Origin: Prosapia bicincta
Lineage: Eukaryota > Arthropoda > Insecta > Hemiptera > Cercopidae
Direction of reading: 5' to 3'
DNA length: 64,000 nt
NCBI GenBank assembly: GCA_036971475.1
Contig: JBAIZL010000006.1
Span: 66,113,398-66,177,397 of the forward strand
The notes under the pieces were generated by a model that saw nothing but the letters and a program-made list of their open reading frames with translations, did no database searches and had not been told where the DNA came from. Positions 33,320 to 43,939 of the stretch are shown here, one piece after another. Each line of letters starts with the position of its first letter. Positions within the stretch are counted from its first letter, which is position 1. Both the position numbers and the translations under genes were made by a program.

Positions 33320-34950
33320 CAGGCACCTTAGCAGCTAACAAATTACTAAAGAGTGCTCGCCTTTATACTACATTTTCTTTCCCTACCTGTCTATAGTAAC
33401 ATCAATACTGATCGGTTAGATGTTAGCAAACTTTGACAAAAAGGTATATTTTTTTTTAATGGCTACCCATAACTATTAAAAATAGCATCCTAAAACTGTC
33501 TGTGATATTCAGTTGTACTCTCGCGTTATTCAATACTTTAGTTATTCCATTCTTCGATAGTTTTGATTTACTACAGACCTTTGGATTGTTTTTCTCTGTT
33601 TGTATGGTAACTCTATCGTCTGAGTTAGTAAACAGATTTGCTTCTATCTATTAACAAGTGTTGAATATTCTGCAGGATTTAATGTATTCATGTAGAAACG
33701 CGGCTGCGGTCCGCTTAGATGGTTATTATGCAGGTTTTGTCTTATAACTCCAGAATCGGGAACTTAATTGACTAAGGTGGAGTAAGGAACTGGGTGGGAT
33801 GGGGTGAATGATAACTGTGGTTTCTTATGCCTACGCCCTTTCCTTACGTCCTTACTTAGCAGTACTTTTTAATATTCATAGGCTGTAAATTTCACATAAT
33901 AAACTCTAGTATAGTAATAAGGTATATAGCCTAGTATATGGTACTTTAGTAATACGGCATACCAAATAATAGCATTTAATTATATACTAATGATATTACA
34001 AAATAATAAATATCGTTAACTTGTCTTAGATATTTCAGTATGTATTCAGTATAAATTTCTTTGTTACTAAAATTAAACTGTACTTGACAGTCTTTTTCAT
34101 TTATTAAACTTTGATATTTCATATCTATAGACCTTTCAAAAAATTAAATCAACTGTATTTGTCAACATATTTTTTTCAAATAAAGTTTTAAAGTTTGCAA
34201 CATATTTTTAAAGTTGTTTCCATAGTCTTTGGTTCTTGTAATATTCGTCTGGCTCTTTAAGGACTAAAAGGGAAGGACCAAAATATCTCGTAAAAACATC
34301 GCTTTTCCGATGTAGACCTCAACCGGAATAGCGAGACATATGTGACACTTTTACACCTCCTATTTGCTACTTAACCTCTGATATTCTTCTTTTCTTGCTT
34401 CATGCAGTATTTTACTTATCTTTACTGGATTCCGTTGCTTGTTCTATGCCTCAAACTTTAACGGTTTCAAGATACAAGGAGTATGACGTGCACAAAGGGG
34501 ATATTTATTTAAAAACGTTATTTAATGTTGAGGCTCGTGAATATTTGAATGAAATCGTATTTAGTTTTGTCAGATACATTTTCGGGAAAACATATTCATT
34601 TCTGGTCGTAAGACCAAGACACCCGAAAAGAACGAATTGTCCAGAAGATTTACGAGACCCAAACTAAGCGCTAATATTGTAATAGGTCTACATTAGCAGT
34701 GGTTTATGAATGCTTTTAGAGGTTACTTAAAAGTTATGTTTATTTCATTTCCAAGCGTCATTTCTTAAATATTTAATTTTATGGTATATTTGATTAAATT
34801 ATATATGATTGCATGCAACACACTTTTAAACAGTTTTTACTCATCATAGGTTCTAATAGATTCTGCATTACACATATTAGGCCCACTGACAGTTAGTTAT
34901 TTACAGTAAATAAAACCTCTTCAACCTCCAAAACATTTTTTTTCTTGTAA
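33320..34950. other. Intergenic DNA, nothing recognised
   Basis: The 90-codon plus frame at 34395-34667 has no family I recognise and no repeat partner. AT-rich elsewhere. Confidence 0.45.
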
Positions 34951-34953
34951 CAG

Positions 34954-35000
34954 TTTCCTATGAAGATAATCGCTTTGGAAACGAAATGTTCATCAGGAAA
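34954..35000 (+). ncRNA. Hammerhead-like motif with six-pair stem I
   Basis: Stem I TTTCCT (34954-34959) with AGGAAA (34995-35000), six consecutive pairs. The core is ATGAAGA, so the first C of CTGAAGA is mutated. The stem II region TAATCGCTTTGGAAAC is weak. GAAA is exact, followed by stem III ATG-TT-CAT and C. No inverted partner was seen. Confidence 0.5.
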
Positions 35001-35304
35001 GAAGTTTTATTGAATTATTATTAGGAATTACACTAAAGTAGCTCCAAGTTATTATCATTTACAGTAGTTGAAAAGATTTATTGGTTATATTTTCTATATT
35101 TATAGAAACTGAGCTTTTATGTTAATATATCTTGATATAATGAATTTAATTTGACAATAAATGATATTTAGTATTTAAAGTGAAAACATCCTTAGGGAGT
35201 ATTTTAATTCCTCTAGGAACTAAACTTGAATGATTATTTCAAATCATTTTGGTGTAATCAGTATATATTTGAACACACCCGCGCCCAAATTCTCACATGT
35301 ACAA

Positions 35305-35685
35305 GACAAGCACATACATAATACATGCAAATTGTTTCTTGCTTGTACCTGGGTTACTTCAAATGCGTTGAAGCACCCTACCTTTTTTTATAGACAGTAT
35401 GGTTTTGTTGGTGTTCAATATAAATTGGACATATTGGTGGACGTATTGGAATGAACTGTTCGTATGTAAACAGTGATACGCCGAAGATAAGGTCCGAACG
35501 TGAAAATGTTCAGTTTATCAGTGTCTACAGAGGAACGGATCATTCCAACGCATTCGCTTTATGTTGAAGACCAACAAAATCATACTGTCCATTAAGATAA
35601 TCAAGTGCTTAGGCGTATTGGAAATATCTCAGGCCCAAGTATCAGGCCTAGTACGTGTTGCACTGCATCTATTATACAACAAAGT
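35305..35685. repeat. Imperfect inverted repeat, arms about 130-160 bp
   Basis: Left arm about 35310-35465 and right arm about 35525-35680. Matching landmarks, left against inverted right: ACAGTATGGTTTTGTTGGT against ACAGTATGATTTTGTTGGT, TTCAATATAAA against TTCAACATAAA, ATTGGAATGA against TTGGAATGAT, and GAAGCAC against TAAGCAC. The centre (35466-35524) is unpaired. A 74-codon plus frame (35230-35454) covers the left arm without recognised similarity. Non-autonomous fold-back or MITE-like element, or an inverted duplication. Confidence 0.75.
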
Positions 35686-35689
35686 GTTG

Positions 35690-37235
35690 TGAATTAAATT
35701 TAAAAAAATATTTTTTTAAAACTTTTGTGTGTTTATTGACCTATTTTATATCATTCTCTTCGAAATTAAACTCCCTACATGTTTTGTTTGCATATGACCA
35801 AGTATTTATTAACAGATTTAATACACCTAGAACCTTAACATAAAATGTTATTTATACTGTGGCCGATTAGTCTAATAGTTTATTATTTAGTGTAGTAATA
35901 TATCTGGGATGTATTTTATTCGACTTATCAGATCATTTTACATAAAATAAAATAAATTTGTCCCTCAAAAACACCCTACATATTTTAGCGTGGTTTCTTA
36001 TAAGGGAGAAACTAAATTGCATGCGAAGTATTTCGCCAACTATTAATAAAGGGTTATGTTTCGACCAACTCTAGACCTATGTTAACACAAACTGTTTTCA
36101 TTAGCTTAACGAGAGAAACAAGCCCTGAAGTTTCCCCGTTTAGTCCTGGTAGACCCGGCCACTAACAATGTTTTAGTTGAAGGACTCGTGCCCATCAGTC
36201 AAATGGCTACTACACTTTTCTTTTAAAGGCAATTTTTTTAAAGGAAAATATACGCAAGTACTTCGTCAAGGTTTGGTTAACTTTTTATACCATGTTTTAA
36301 GATGAAGATGGATTTGTTAACTTTACAGTACTTCACCGCTATTGTTAGACAAATTAGGTACAAGCTGAAACTATAATGGAAATAAATCATGGAAAACGTA
36401 CTGTGACAAAAGATTTTCTATCTTCTTCAGTGTCTCATAAAAAACATCCAGGAGTAAATTTATTAGTCCAGGCTTATATTTTATGACACAAAGGACGCGA
36501 GGCGTTTAAAGGCAAAGAAAAGGATCTTTAGAAAGCTCTATACTGAAAAGGTAGGTCATCGTTAGGAGAGCTTGAACTTTAAGCCGATAGACAGCGCTAG
36601 AGTTTCATCATGTTGAATTCAACATTTAGTGTAAAGCTGGATTTAACTTTCTTTATACAAAGAGGTGAAGGCAGGCTTATACACTTTTCAAGTTTACCTA
36701 ATTTGTTTTATTAAAGGATTTGCTTTTTAGAAATATGATGATTTTAATATAAAGAAAATGGTTTCTCATATTATAATTATTCATATTTAAAATACAACAT
36801 TTCCTCATTTTATTTACCAAATCTCTTCCGAAATAATTGTAACCTGTATCTGTTAGGCTACCGTGCAATCAAAACATTCATTGTTGCCCTATCACCACTT
36901 ATATATTAAAGGAATATGTAACAGCCTGATTAGAGTGAACTCTAGCTGATATGTGATTAGGGCGAACCTTAAATGTGAATATGACAGCATTCAGTACTCT
37001 TTGGCATTTTTTTGAAAAATACCTGAAGTAAAAACATATGAAAGTACTGTAAAGAGATTATCGATTAATTCAAGGTCGAAACATGTGCCGATATCTGAGT
37101 TTATCTTGTGAGCAAGTTAAAATTAATCAATTTAGAATACCATCTTATATATCATAACTTATATTGTCATACATGTGTAAATGGAAAGAACCATCATTAT
37201 CGATGAGTTTACCTACAAAAACTTGTATTATTTAT
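35690..37235. other. Intergenic DNA, nothing recognised
   Basis: Stops in all frames. The stretch 36100-36600 is somewhat less AT-rich and might be an old coding relic, but I could not match it to a family. Confidence 0.45.
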
Positions 37236-37239
37236 ATTA

Positions 37240-37285
37240 TATTCCCTGATGATGGTAACTTTCTACATTGAAACGCGTAAGAAAA
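37240..37285 (+). ncRNA. Hammerhead-like motif, CTGATGA...GAAACGCGT subtype
   Basis: Core CTGATGA (37246-37252) is the textbook hammerhead form. The following TGGTAACTTTCTACATT can pair only GTA with TAC. GAAA is followed by CGCGTAA, a self-complementary ACGCGT in place of stem III. The same GAAACGCGTA string occurs twice in the fold-back at 43.8 kb. Confidence 0.4.
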
Positions 37286-37289
37286 AAAT

Positions 37290-37895
37290 CATTGTCTATG
37301 GTTTGTTTGCTATAAGTAAATTCCGATGCATATGATAACATTGCAGATATCGAATTCATCGAAAATATTGGAATACTGGTGCTATCGTAACTTTGAAATA
37401 TTAGAGATGGATATTAATACTCTGAATATTTTGAAATATCGAAATTATCCTAACGTCATAGTTATCAAGATATTCATCTTTCAAAAATACACAAGAAAAC
37501 AATATCGAAAACTTTGATATACCAGAATTATTGAACATTTATGAAATAGATTTGTTTAAATTGAAAACTATCGAAATTATAATAATAAAACCGAAAACTT
37601 TAAACTATCGATATAATAAGATTATCGAAATTCGAAAGGTATTCAAATGTCAAAGGTACGGACATATTGAAACTAGTGAAGATGGTTACATCTTCTTAAT
37701 TCTACTGGGACAGATAATTCAATAACTAGCAAAATATTTATTATTAGTCAATATCGATTAGTTACCAAAAAAATACCGCTTTAAAAATTAAAGCGGTTTC
37801 AAGAAGGAGCCCATTAAGGTATGTAAACACAAATTGATTTCGGTTAGCTACCGCGCGTTGATGTCGCGTATTACTTATTCTGAGATCTTGCCGTA
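37290..37895. other. AT-rich DNA, nothing recognised
   Basis: Two short plus frames (37326-37517 and 37531-37725) share a loose recurrent pattern around ATCGAAA and are not coding-like. They appear to be degenerate short-period sequence. Confidence 0.5.
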
Positions 37896-37897
37896 CG

Positions 37898-38040
37898 GGT
37901 ACAAATGTGTGGCTGCTGGAGAGATTCAAATTAGAGACTAGAGGTGGGTTCCTCTAACAGAATTAGGACGTCAGATTTATTGTCCATTGTAATCACTGGA
38001 AGGAGGAATTACTCTGGTGTATGTCCTGGCTAATTGGGAA
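37898..38040 (+). repeat. Dispersed repeat R1, copy b
   Basis: Partner of 4180-4325. The shared GAGATTCAAATTAGA, GAATTAGGAC, ATTTATTGTC and GGCTAATTGGG blocks occur in the same order and at nearly the same spacing. Confidence 0.7.
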
Positions 38041-38044
38041 ATCC

Positions 38045-38680
38045 TGGTTTTACCGGAAAACTACTTAATTTACAGCATGAGTAGGGACACTCTTAGGATA
38101 CAAATAATACTAACGAGGCGTAGGTTATTTACGTATCAATTTTAGTGGAATTATCGCTACAAATTATTGAGTAGAAAAATTTGAGATACTTACTTGACTA
38201 TTTTTTGTACCCGATTGAAGAATAACGAAAAAATGACATTTACAAATAATTTACGGTACTTTCCTGTATTAAAAATCGAGATTATAAAGGGGTTTAAACG
38301 AAAAGATCCGTCTAGACAAATATTAAATAAATTTTAACAATTAAATAACAATGAACACCTACTACACCAATAATTTATTACTAAAGAGCGTTTCAATGAC
38401 AAAGTCATCATCATCATCTGTCATTATAGTTAATTCAACAGAACTTATAGTTTGGCTGTTTTATAGTTTGTCTATACTGATGATCACAATTGAAACACGT
38501 ATAAGGCAAAAGTTATGGTTTCTGAGGTGGTACACACATAATACCTGTGCTCACATACCATAATACCAAGACAAGCTCAAAGTTGAGCTCTCAAGTTCGG
38601 CATAAAACTTACGGGATTCTGGTAATACTAATAGTGTAATTAAACTTCAACAGTTGTTAGACTACACAATAAATGTTAGC
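38045..38680. other. Intergenic DNA, nothing recognised
   Basis: The 70-codon plus frame at 38351-38563 is unrecognised. Confidence 0.5.
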
Positions 38681-38684
38681 GTCT

Positions 38685-38975
38685 AGAATAGAGATAGCCT
38701 GTATAATCATAGTTAGCATATTAAATTTAAGCAGCCTGAAGAATTATAGTTAGCCTATATAATAATAGTTGACCTATAAAATAATGGCTGGCCTATAGAA
38801 ATATAGTTAGCCTATATATTAATAATTAACACATAAAATAATGGTTGGCCTATAGAATTATAGTTAGCCTGAAGAATATTAGTTAGCATATAGAAATGTT
38901 TTCATCCTGAAGAATTATAGTTAGCTTTAAAATAATAGTTACCTCATAGCAATAGAACTAGCCTATAGAAGTTTA
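38685..38975. repeat. Degenerate minisatellite, about 21-bp unit
   Basis: Recurring AATTATAGTTAGCCTATAG-type units with variants (AGTTGACCTATAAAATAATGG, AGTTAGCCTGAAGAAT). Spacing is irregular, roughly 19-22 bp, with about 13 units. Confidence 0.7.
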
Positions 38976-39039
38976 GTTTTCACAAATATTCATAATAAAA
39001 TAGGGTTTTTCTATAATTGAAGTCATCTTATTAACTTGA

Positions 39040-39870
39040 ATGATACTATATTCGGGGCCTTTTGAGTGCAATCTCTCCTACGCTTTCACTTAATGCATAC
39101 GAAAACTATCCTAGGCTATACTTTAAGATAATGTTTCCTATGGAAATACTTCTAAGCTATGTTTAAATACAATTCCTGCACAATCTCTCCTAAGATATAC
39201 TTGAATGCAACGCATTCGAATTTCTTTTAAGCTTTGCTTTTTTGTAATCTCAGCGCAAACTTTCCTAACTCTGTTTTAATGTAATGTATGCGCAAATCAG
39301 CATATGCTATGTTTTAGTTTAATACATGAAAAATCTCTCCTATGTTATGCTCTTATTTGTCAGCTTAAACTTACTTATGCTATGGTTTAACGTAAAGGCT
39401 GCGGAGACTTTCACATGCTTTGCTTTAAAGCAATCCCTGACCAATATCCCCTATCCAATGCTTTTATGCAGTAGCTATCTGCGCACTTTCCTACGCTATG
39501 CTTTATTTTAATGGTTGAGCTAACTCTCTTATGATATGCTTTAAGATAATGCCCGTGCAATCTCTCCTATGTTTTGCTTTTATGTGTGAGTTTAATCTTG
39601 GTTGTGCTATGGTTTAACGTAAAGGCTGTGGAGACTCTCACATGTTTTGTTTTAAAGCAATCCCTGTCCCGTCTCCCCTATGCTAAGCTTTTATGTAGTA
39701 GCTATCTGCGCAAACTCCCCTGAGCTATGCTTTAATTTAATGCCTGAGCTAACTCTCTAATCATATGGTTTAAGGTAATGCCTTAGCAATCTCTCCTATA
39801 CTATGGTTTATTGTAATGCCCTAGAATAGTTTCCTATGTTATGTTTAAGGCAACAGCCGTGCAATTTATT
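39040..39870. repeat. Degenerate minisatellite, about 38-bp unit, block 1
   Basis: Recurring unit with landmarks TATGCTTTAATGTAATGC, CTGCGCAAACTCTCC. Strong divergence. A superimposed longer period is visible: 39381 (TATGGTTTAACG) recurs at 39608 and GAGCTAACTCTCT at 39517 recurs at 39746. The period is about 228 bp, or about six units. Confidence 0.75.
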
Positions 39871-39874
39871 TTAC

Positions 39875-40920
39875 CGAGAATAAAGTGGATAGGTAAAAAG
39901 TTTACTAATCTATCTGGAACAAATTCTTTTTTGTAGTATCATTAATTGCTAAATCTATAGCATTTGTCCTACCTGTAGCTAATGGTTGGAATTTCAGCAA
40001 CTCCATCAACAGGTATACATTTACATAGGCATAGTTCACTAATAAATGAATAAATTTACAACGTTTTTTTGAAGTTATTTCAATTAATGTTTTTCAGAAC
40101 GCTTAGATTAAGAGAGTTAATTTAAACAAGATTTTAATTGTATCGTAAGGTTTTCTCATAATTTTGAAGTAAATTTTAGAGTTTCAGTTATTTTTACGTC
40201 ACTTATTTCAATTAGCAACATACATCCTGAAACCTTATATGTATAAGGAGTCTGCCCAAAGCTCCATTTCAGTTTATGATACTGGCTTTCAAGCCACAAT
40301 ACCTGTTTCCGAAAATTTGTGGAAAATTCTTCTAATGGATATGATCGTTGAAATAAATTCAATTCGTCTTCTCTAGTCATCTTTCCCAGTTGTAGACATT
40401 GCCAGTTCTTTAACTATAAACTCTTTTATCGCACTTTTAAAACCTTGAAAATCAAGACTAAACTCCACTTATTGCTATTCTGTAGAATTATTGCCCCCCC
40501 CCCACTTAAATACCAAGAACACATTTCAAAGCGTATTCGTTAGCTTTGTTAATCAAGTGATGTACTTTGGTTTTACCACATGCCTAAATATTAGGACGTT
40601 CTATTAATGTTTGAACTCTTTCTCGTGCCAACAGCATGATGTTTCTATGAATGGTCACGTTGCAATATCTTGAACTATAATATCATTTAAGTAGCAACAC
40701 GTGCTGTAAAAAAGACAAGTTGTAACACGTGTTAAAAATCAAGACGCAAATAAGGAAAACAAGGCGCAAATAGTTCAAAAAGAAAAGTAATTAGCTTAGC
40801 ATTATCAGGCAATAAATTGATAACTGCCTTGACCTTATTAACTTGGAAATAAACAAAATGACGTTATAATATTATTTCTTAAATAATAATTGCTAGAATG
40901 CTTCACCTTTAACCTAGAAA
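39875..40920. other. Intergenic DNA, nothing recognised
   Basis: Contains a run of 10 C (40494-40503). The minus frame at 40156-40380 (74 codons) is unrecognised. Confidence 0.5.
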
Positions 40921-40923
40921 CAT

Positions 40924-41085
40924 TTGCAAACACAACAATCTCTTTGTTACCAATTAAAAATTATAATTATTATTAGCATGAAAGTCTTAAGATTGCTTCT
41001 CCAATTGCAAACACAACAATCTCTTAGTTACCAATTAAAAATTGTAATTATTATTATCATGAATGTCTTAAGATTGCTTCGCCAA
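40924..41085. repeat. Tandem duplication, 81-bp unit, two copies
   Basis: TTGCAAACACAACAATCTCT starts at 40924 and again at 41005. The units (40924-41004, 41005-41085) differ at a handful of positions. An open frame passes through because 81 is divisible by three. Confidence 0.9.
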
Positions 41086-41089
41086 AGAA

Positions 41090-41695
41090 TGTTAGATTTT
41101 ACCTTTGCTCTCTTTTTTGTAATCTGTGTAAGCCTTTTCGTAAGAAAATAATATATTTCTTAATCTCTGTTACGAACAAAACCTTTATCTATTATCCCAC
41201 ATATTTTAATAGGATGATTTATTATATAAGTAATATTATGTCCAACGAAAAGTATTGTTAATTTATGACGGACCACAGTTTTCTGTAGAATGTTTTTATA
41301 AGAATGTGGCTGACATTTTAAAATTGATAGCACTGCCTAGATTTATGTAGAATAATAGATAGCCGATATTGGTTCCATGAAAACACCTAGATCTTGTATC
41401 TACTTATATTATATCTAGCTTTACCGGTTATAATATATTTTCAATATTAATACATATATTTTTAATAACGAATAATGTATTGGTGTGTGTTGTTCTAACT
41501 TTTAAAGAATCTATTACTAACGTATCTAGTCCCAAGTAATCAAACTCATGTAAGTAATAACAAATAAACAGAGGTAATTAAGAAGGCATAACTTAAATAA
41601 AGTCACAACAAAGTGCATAACGTAAATGGTAAGTCAGTATGTGTCACAGGTAGGTTAATTTGAGGTCAGTTTGCGAAGTAACGAGACGCTAGTGA
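41090..41695. other. AT-rich intergenic DNA, nothing recognised
   Basis: No features seen. Confidence 0.5.
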
Positions 41696-41699
41696 CTTA

Positions 41700-42580
41700 A
41701 CTCTAATACTGCTATGACTTAATGTAATAGCTGTGCAAACTATAATATGCTATATTTTACCGAAATATCAGCGCAAACTCTCCTATAGTATGCTTTAATG
41801 TAATGCCCGAGCAATCTGGCTTACGCTATGATTTTATGTAATGTGTGCGAAAACTCTCCTATTCTAGGTTGTAACGTAATACCTGCGCAAACTCTCCAAT
41901 ACTAATTGTATTGCCTGCGCAAACTCTCTTTGGCTATGATTGCATATAATACCGGTGCATATTTTCCTATGATATGTATTAACGTAATACTTCCGCCAAC
42001 TCTTGTATACTATACCTTAATGTAATGCTCGTGCAAACTCTCCTATGATATTCTTTAATGCAATGCATGCGCTAACTCTCTTAGGCTATCTTTTATCGTA
42101 ATGCCGGGGGAAACTCTCGTATGCTATACTTTAATGTAATGTTTGAGCAAACGTTTTTATGCTATTCTTTAATGAAACGCCTGCGCAAACTCTCTTACGC
42201 TATGTTTAAACGTAATGCGCAAACTCTCCTACGTTATGTTTAAACGTAATGCGCTAACTCTCCTATGATATCTTTTAACGTAATATCTGCGCACATTATC
42301 GTATGCTATACTTTAATGTAGCGCAAACTCTCCTACGTTATGTTCAAACGTAATACGCAAACTCTCCTACGTTATGATTAAACGTAATGCGCTAACTCTC
42401 CTATGATATCTTTTAACGTAATATTTGCGCACATTATCGTATGCTATACTTTAATGTAATGTTTGAGCAAACGTTTTTATGCTATGCTTTAATGCAACGC
42501 CTGTGCAAACTCTCTTATGCTATGCTTTAACGTAATGCCTGCCCAAACTTTCCTATGCTATGTTCTAATCTATATTATTC
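41700..42580. repeat. Degenerate minisatellite, about 38-bp unit, block 2
   Basis: Same unit as 39040-39870 (TTTAATGTAATGC, CTGCGCAAACTCTCCTA). Local re-duplication: GCGCTAACTCTCCTATGATA at 42251 recurs at 42389, an offset of 138 bp, with the following TTTTAACGTAATAT, GCGCACATTATCGTATGC shared. Confidence 0.8.
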
Positions 42581-42584
42581 TCAA

Positions 42585-43440
42585 ATTCTCCTGTTGTACG
42601 CTTGCGGAATCCCTCTTCCTCCAGTAGGAGAGATTGACCACAATCGCCATGATGACTGCCATCTTATAAACTAACCTGAAGTAGTTTGAATTTGTTTGTT
42701 ATTAACAGCTTGATTTTAGCTTGATTCAATTTTTAAAATCTTTGTGAGCAAAACAATGACCTAGTTGAATGGTTTTGCTTAGTTATTTTAATTTATAGAC
42801 CCATATTTTGATAAATAGTTATTTTTACTATGGCCTGTACTAAAAATAAATATTGGTAAAATAGCGTCGTTATTTTTAACCCCTTTTGCCCTTAAGGACT
42901 TTAGTACAGTACTCAGGGCAGCAAAGGACGTGCGGATCGATTGGAGCAAGTAAAATATACATTTCTTGCTGTTGCATCCGTTGTATCCCAGCTAGAGTTT
43001 AATGAAACTCTACAACAATGAAAATTCAGTTATGTGTTCTCTGATTGGTCAATTTTGACTGATTGCAATTATCAATCAGCCAGCTGGTCAATTAATAGGT
43101 TAACCGATAGAAGAATTCGTTTTGTAATTGCAATCGAATGGGTTACGTTTTATTGGCGTTTGTTATACGTCCGTATTATCCGAGTGGACATTTATTAATA
43201 CGTCCACTCAGCGATATGTCAACGCGATTACGTCACCGTTCGTTTGTTTCTAGCGGAGGGTTGACGAGCAGAAAGCCTTCCTGATTTTATGCGGTTAGGC
43301 CCATTACGTGTCTAGTCAAGTATCAGAGTAACCTTGAAAGTTAGAATATTTTATTCTTTAAAGGAATAGTGAAGTACTTGAACATCCTCTCCTAAACTAA
43401 ATAAGCAGGCTGCAGAAAATAAAATGCTTTTCTTTTTCTC
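42585..43440. other. Intergenic DNA with a CpG- and CCAAT-containing patch
   Basis: Between 43040 and 43330 there are two GATTGGTC/ATTGGTC-like CCAAT boxes, an 8-bp hairpin GAGTGGAC (43182-43189) with GTCCACTC (43202-43209), and many CG dinucleotides (AACGCGATTACGTCACCGTTCG). It looks promoter-like, but no gene follows that I can see on either strand. Confidence 0.35.
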
Positions 43441-43464
43441 TTTCTTTGCTTAGTAATGTACATT

Positions 43465-43500
43465 TATTTGTTAAAGCGTTTCAGACTTTCTTCAGCATTA
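43465..43500 (-). ncRNA. Hammerhead-like core, compact form
   Basis: On minus: GCTGAAGAAAGTCTGAAACG then CTTTAACA. CTGAAGA and GAAAC are exact but only about five bases separate them, too few for a normal stem II. Probably a relic or a chance match. Confidence 0.25.
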
Positions 43501-43776
43501 CGAGTAAATAATAATTCTAAAGTATAGTCTTGTAGCCTATAATTTCTAGTTACAAATGAATCGGATATTGACACCAGCATCATCAGCGGTTTCCGTTACA
43601 TTTCATCATTATTTTATCTTATTACTCGACGATAAAATGAAGTTCGTACTATAGACGTAAATTTTAAGCTACTTATATAACACAATTGCCTGCCTGATTA
43701 TTCAAATAAGAGCTTAAATTATGCCATAGGGTAATAATCGAGCAGGCTTTTGAGTTAAGGTTGTTAAAAAACTAAT

Positions 43777-43930
43777 AACTCCACAAAACAATATAATTTA
43801 TTGTCATACGCGTTTCAATGCCTTATGTCATCATCATTAGTGACTCTAATACAAATTTACAACTACAATTATGGCAATCACATAAATTATTGAAACGCGT
43901 ATGACAGTAAAGTAGATTGTTTTGTGAGTT
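43777..43930. repeat. Fold-back element FB6, GAAACGCGT subtype
   Basis: Left arm 43777-43819 and right arm 43889-43930 are inverted copies: AACTCCACAAAACAAT, GTCATACGCGTTTCAAT on the left; ATTGAAACGCGTATGAC, ATTGTTTTGTGAGTT on the right. Next to the left arm on the inner side, minus-strand AATGATGATGACATAAGGC precedes ATTGAAACGCGT, giving a TGATGA-hairpin-GAAA order like the motif at 37240. Confidence 0.75.
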
Positions 43931-43939
43931 CATGTGGAA

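Noticed and set aside
30191..33396. Frames of 174-803 codons on both strands as genes
   Set aside because: Unit length of 84 bp is divisible by three and both strands are stop-free. A 1-bp deletion near 31447 shifts frame without consequence for the array. No unique domain is present.
34395..34667. 90-codon plus frame as an exon
   Set aside because: No family similarity and no clear splice sites tied to a second exon; left as unassigned sequence.
36100..36600. Possible old transposon coding relic
   Set aside because: Composition suggested coding ancestry, but I could not match any frame to a family motif.
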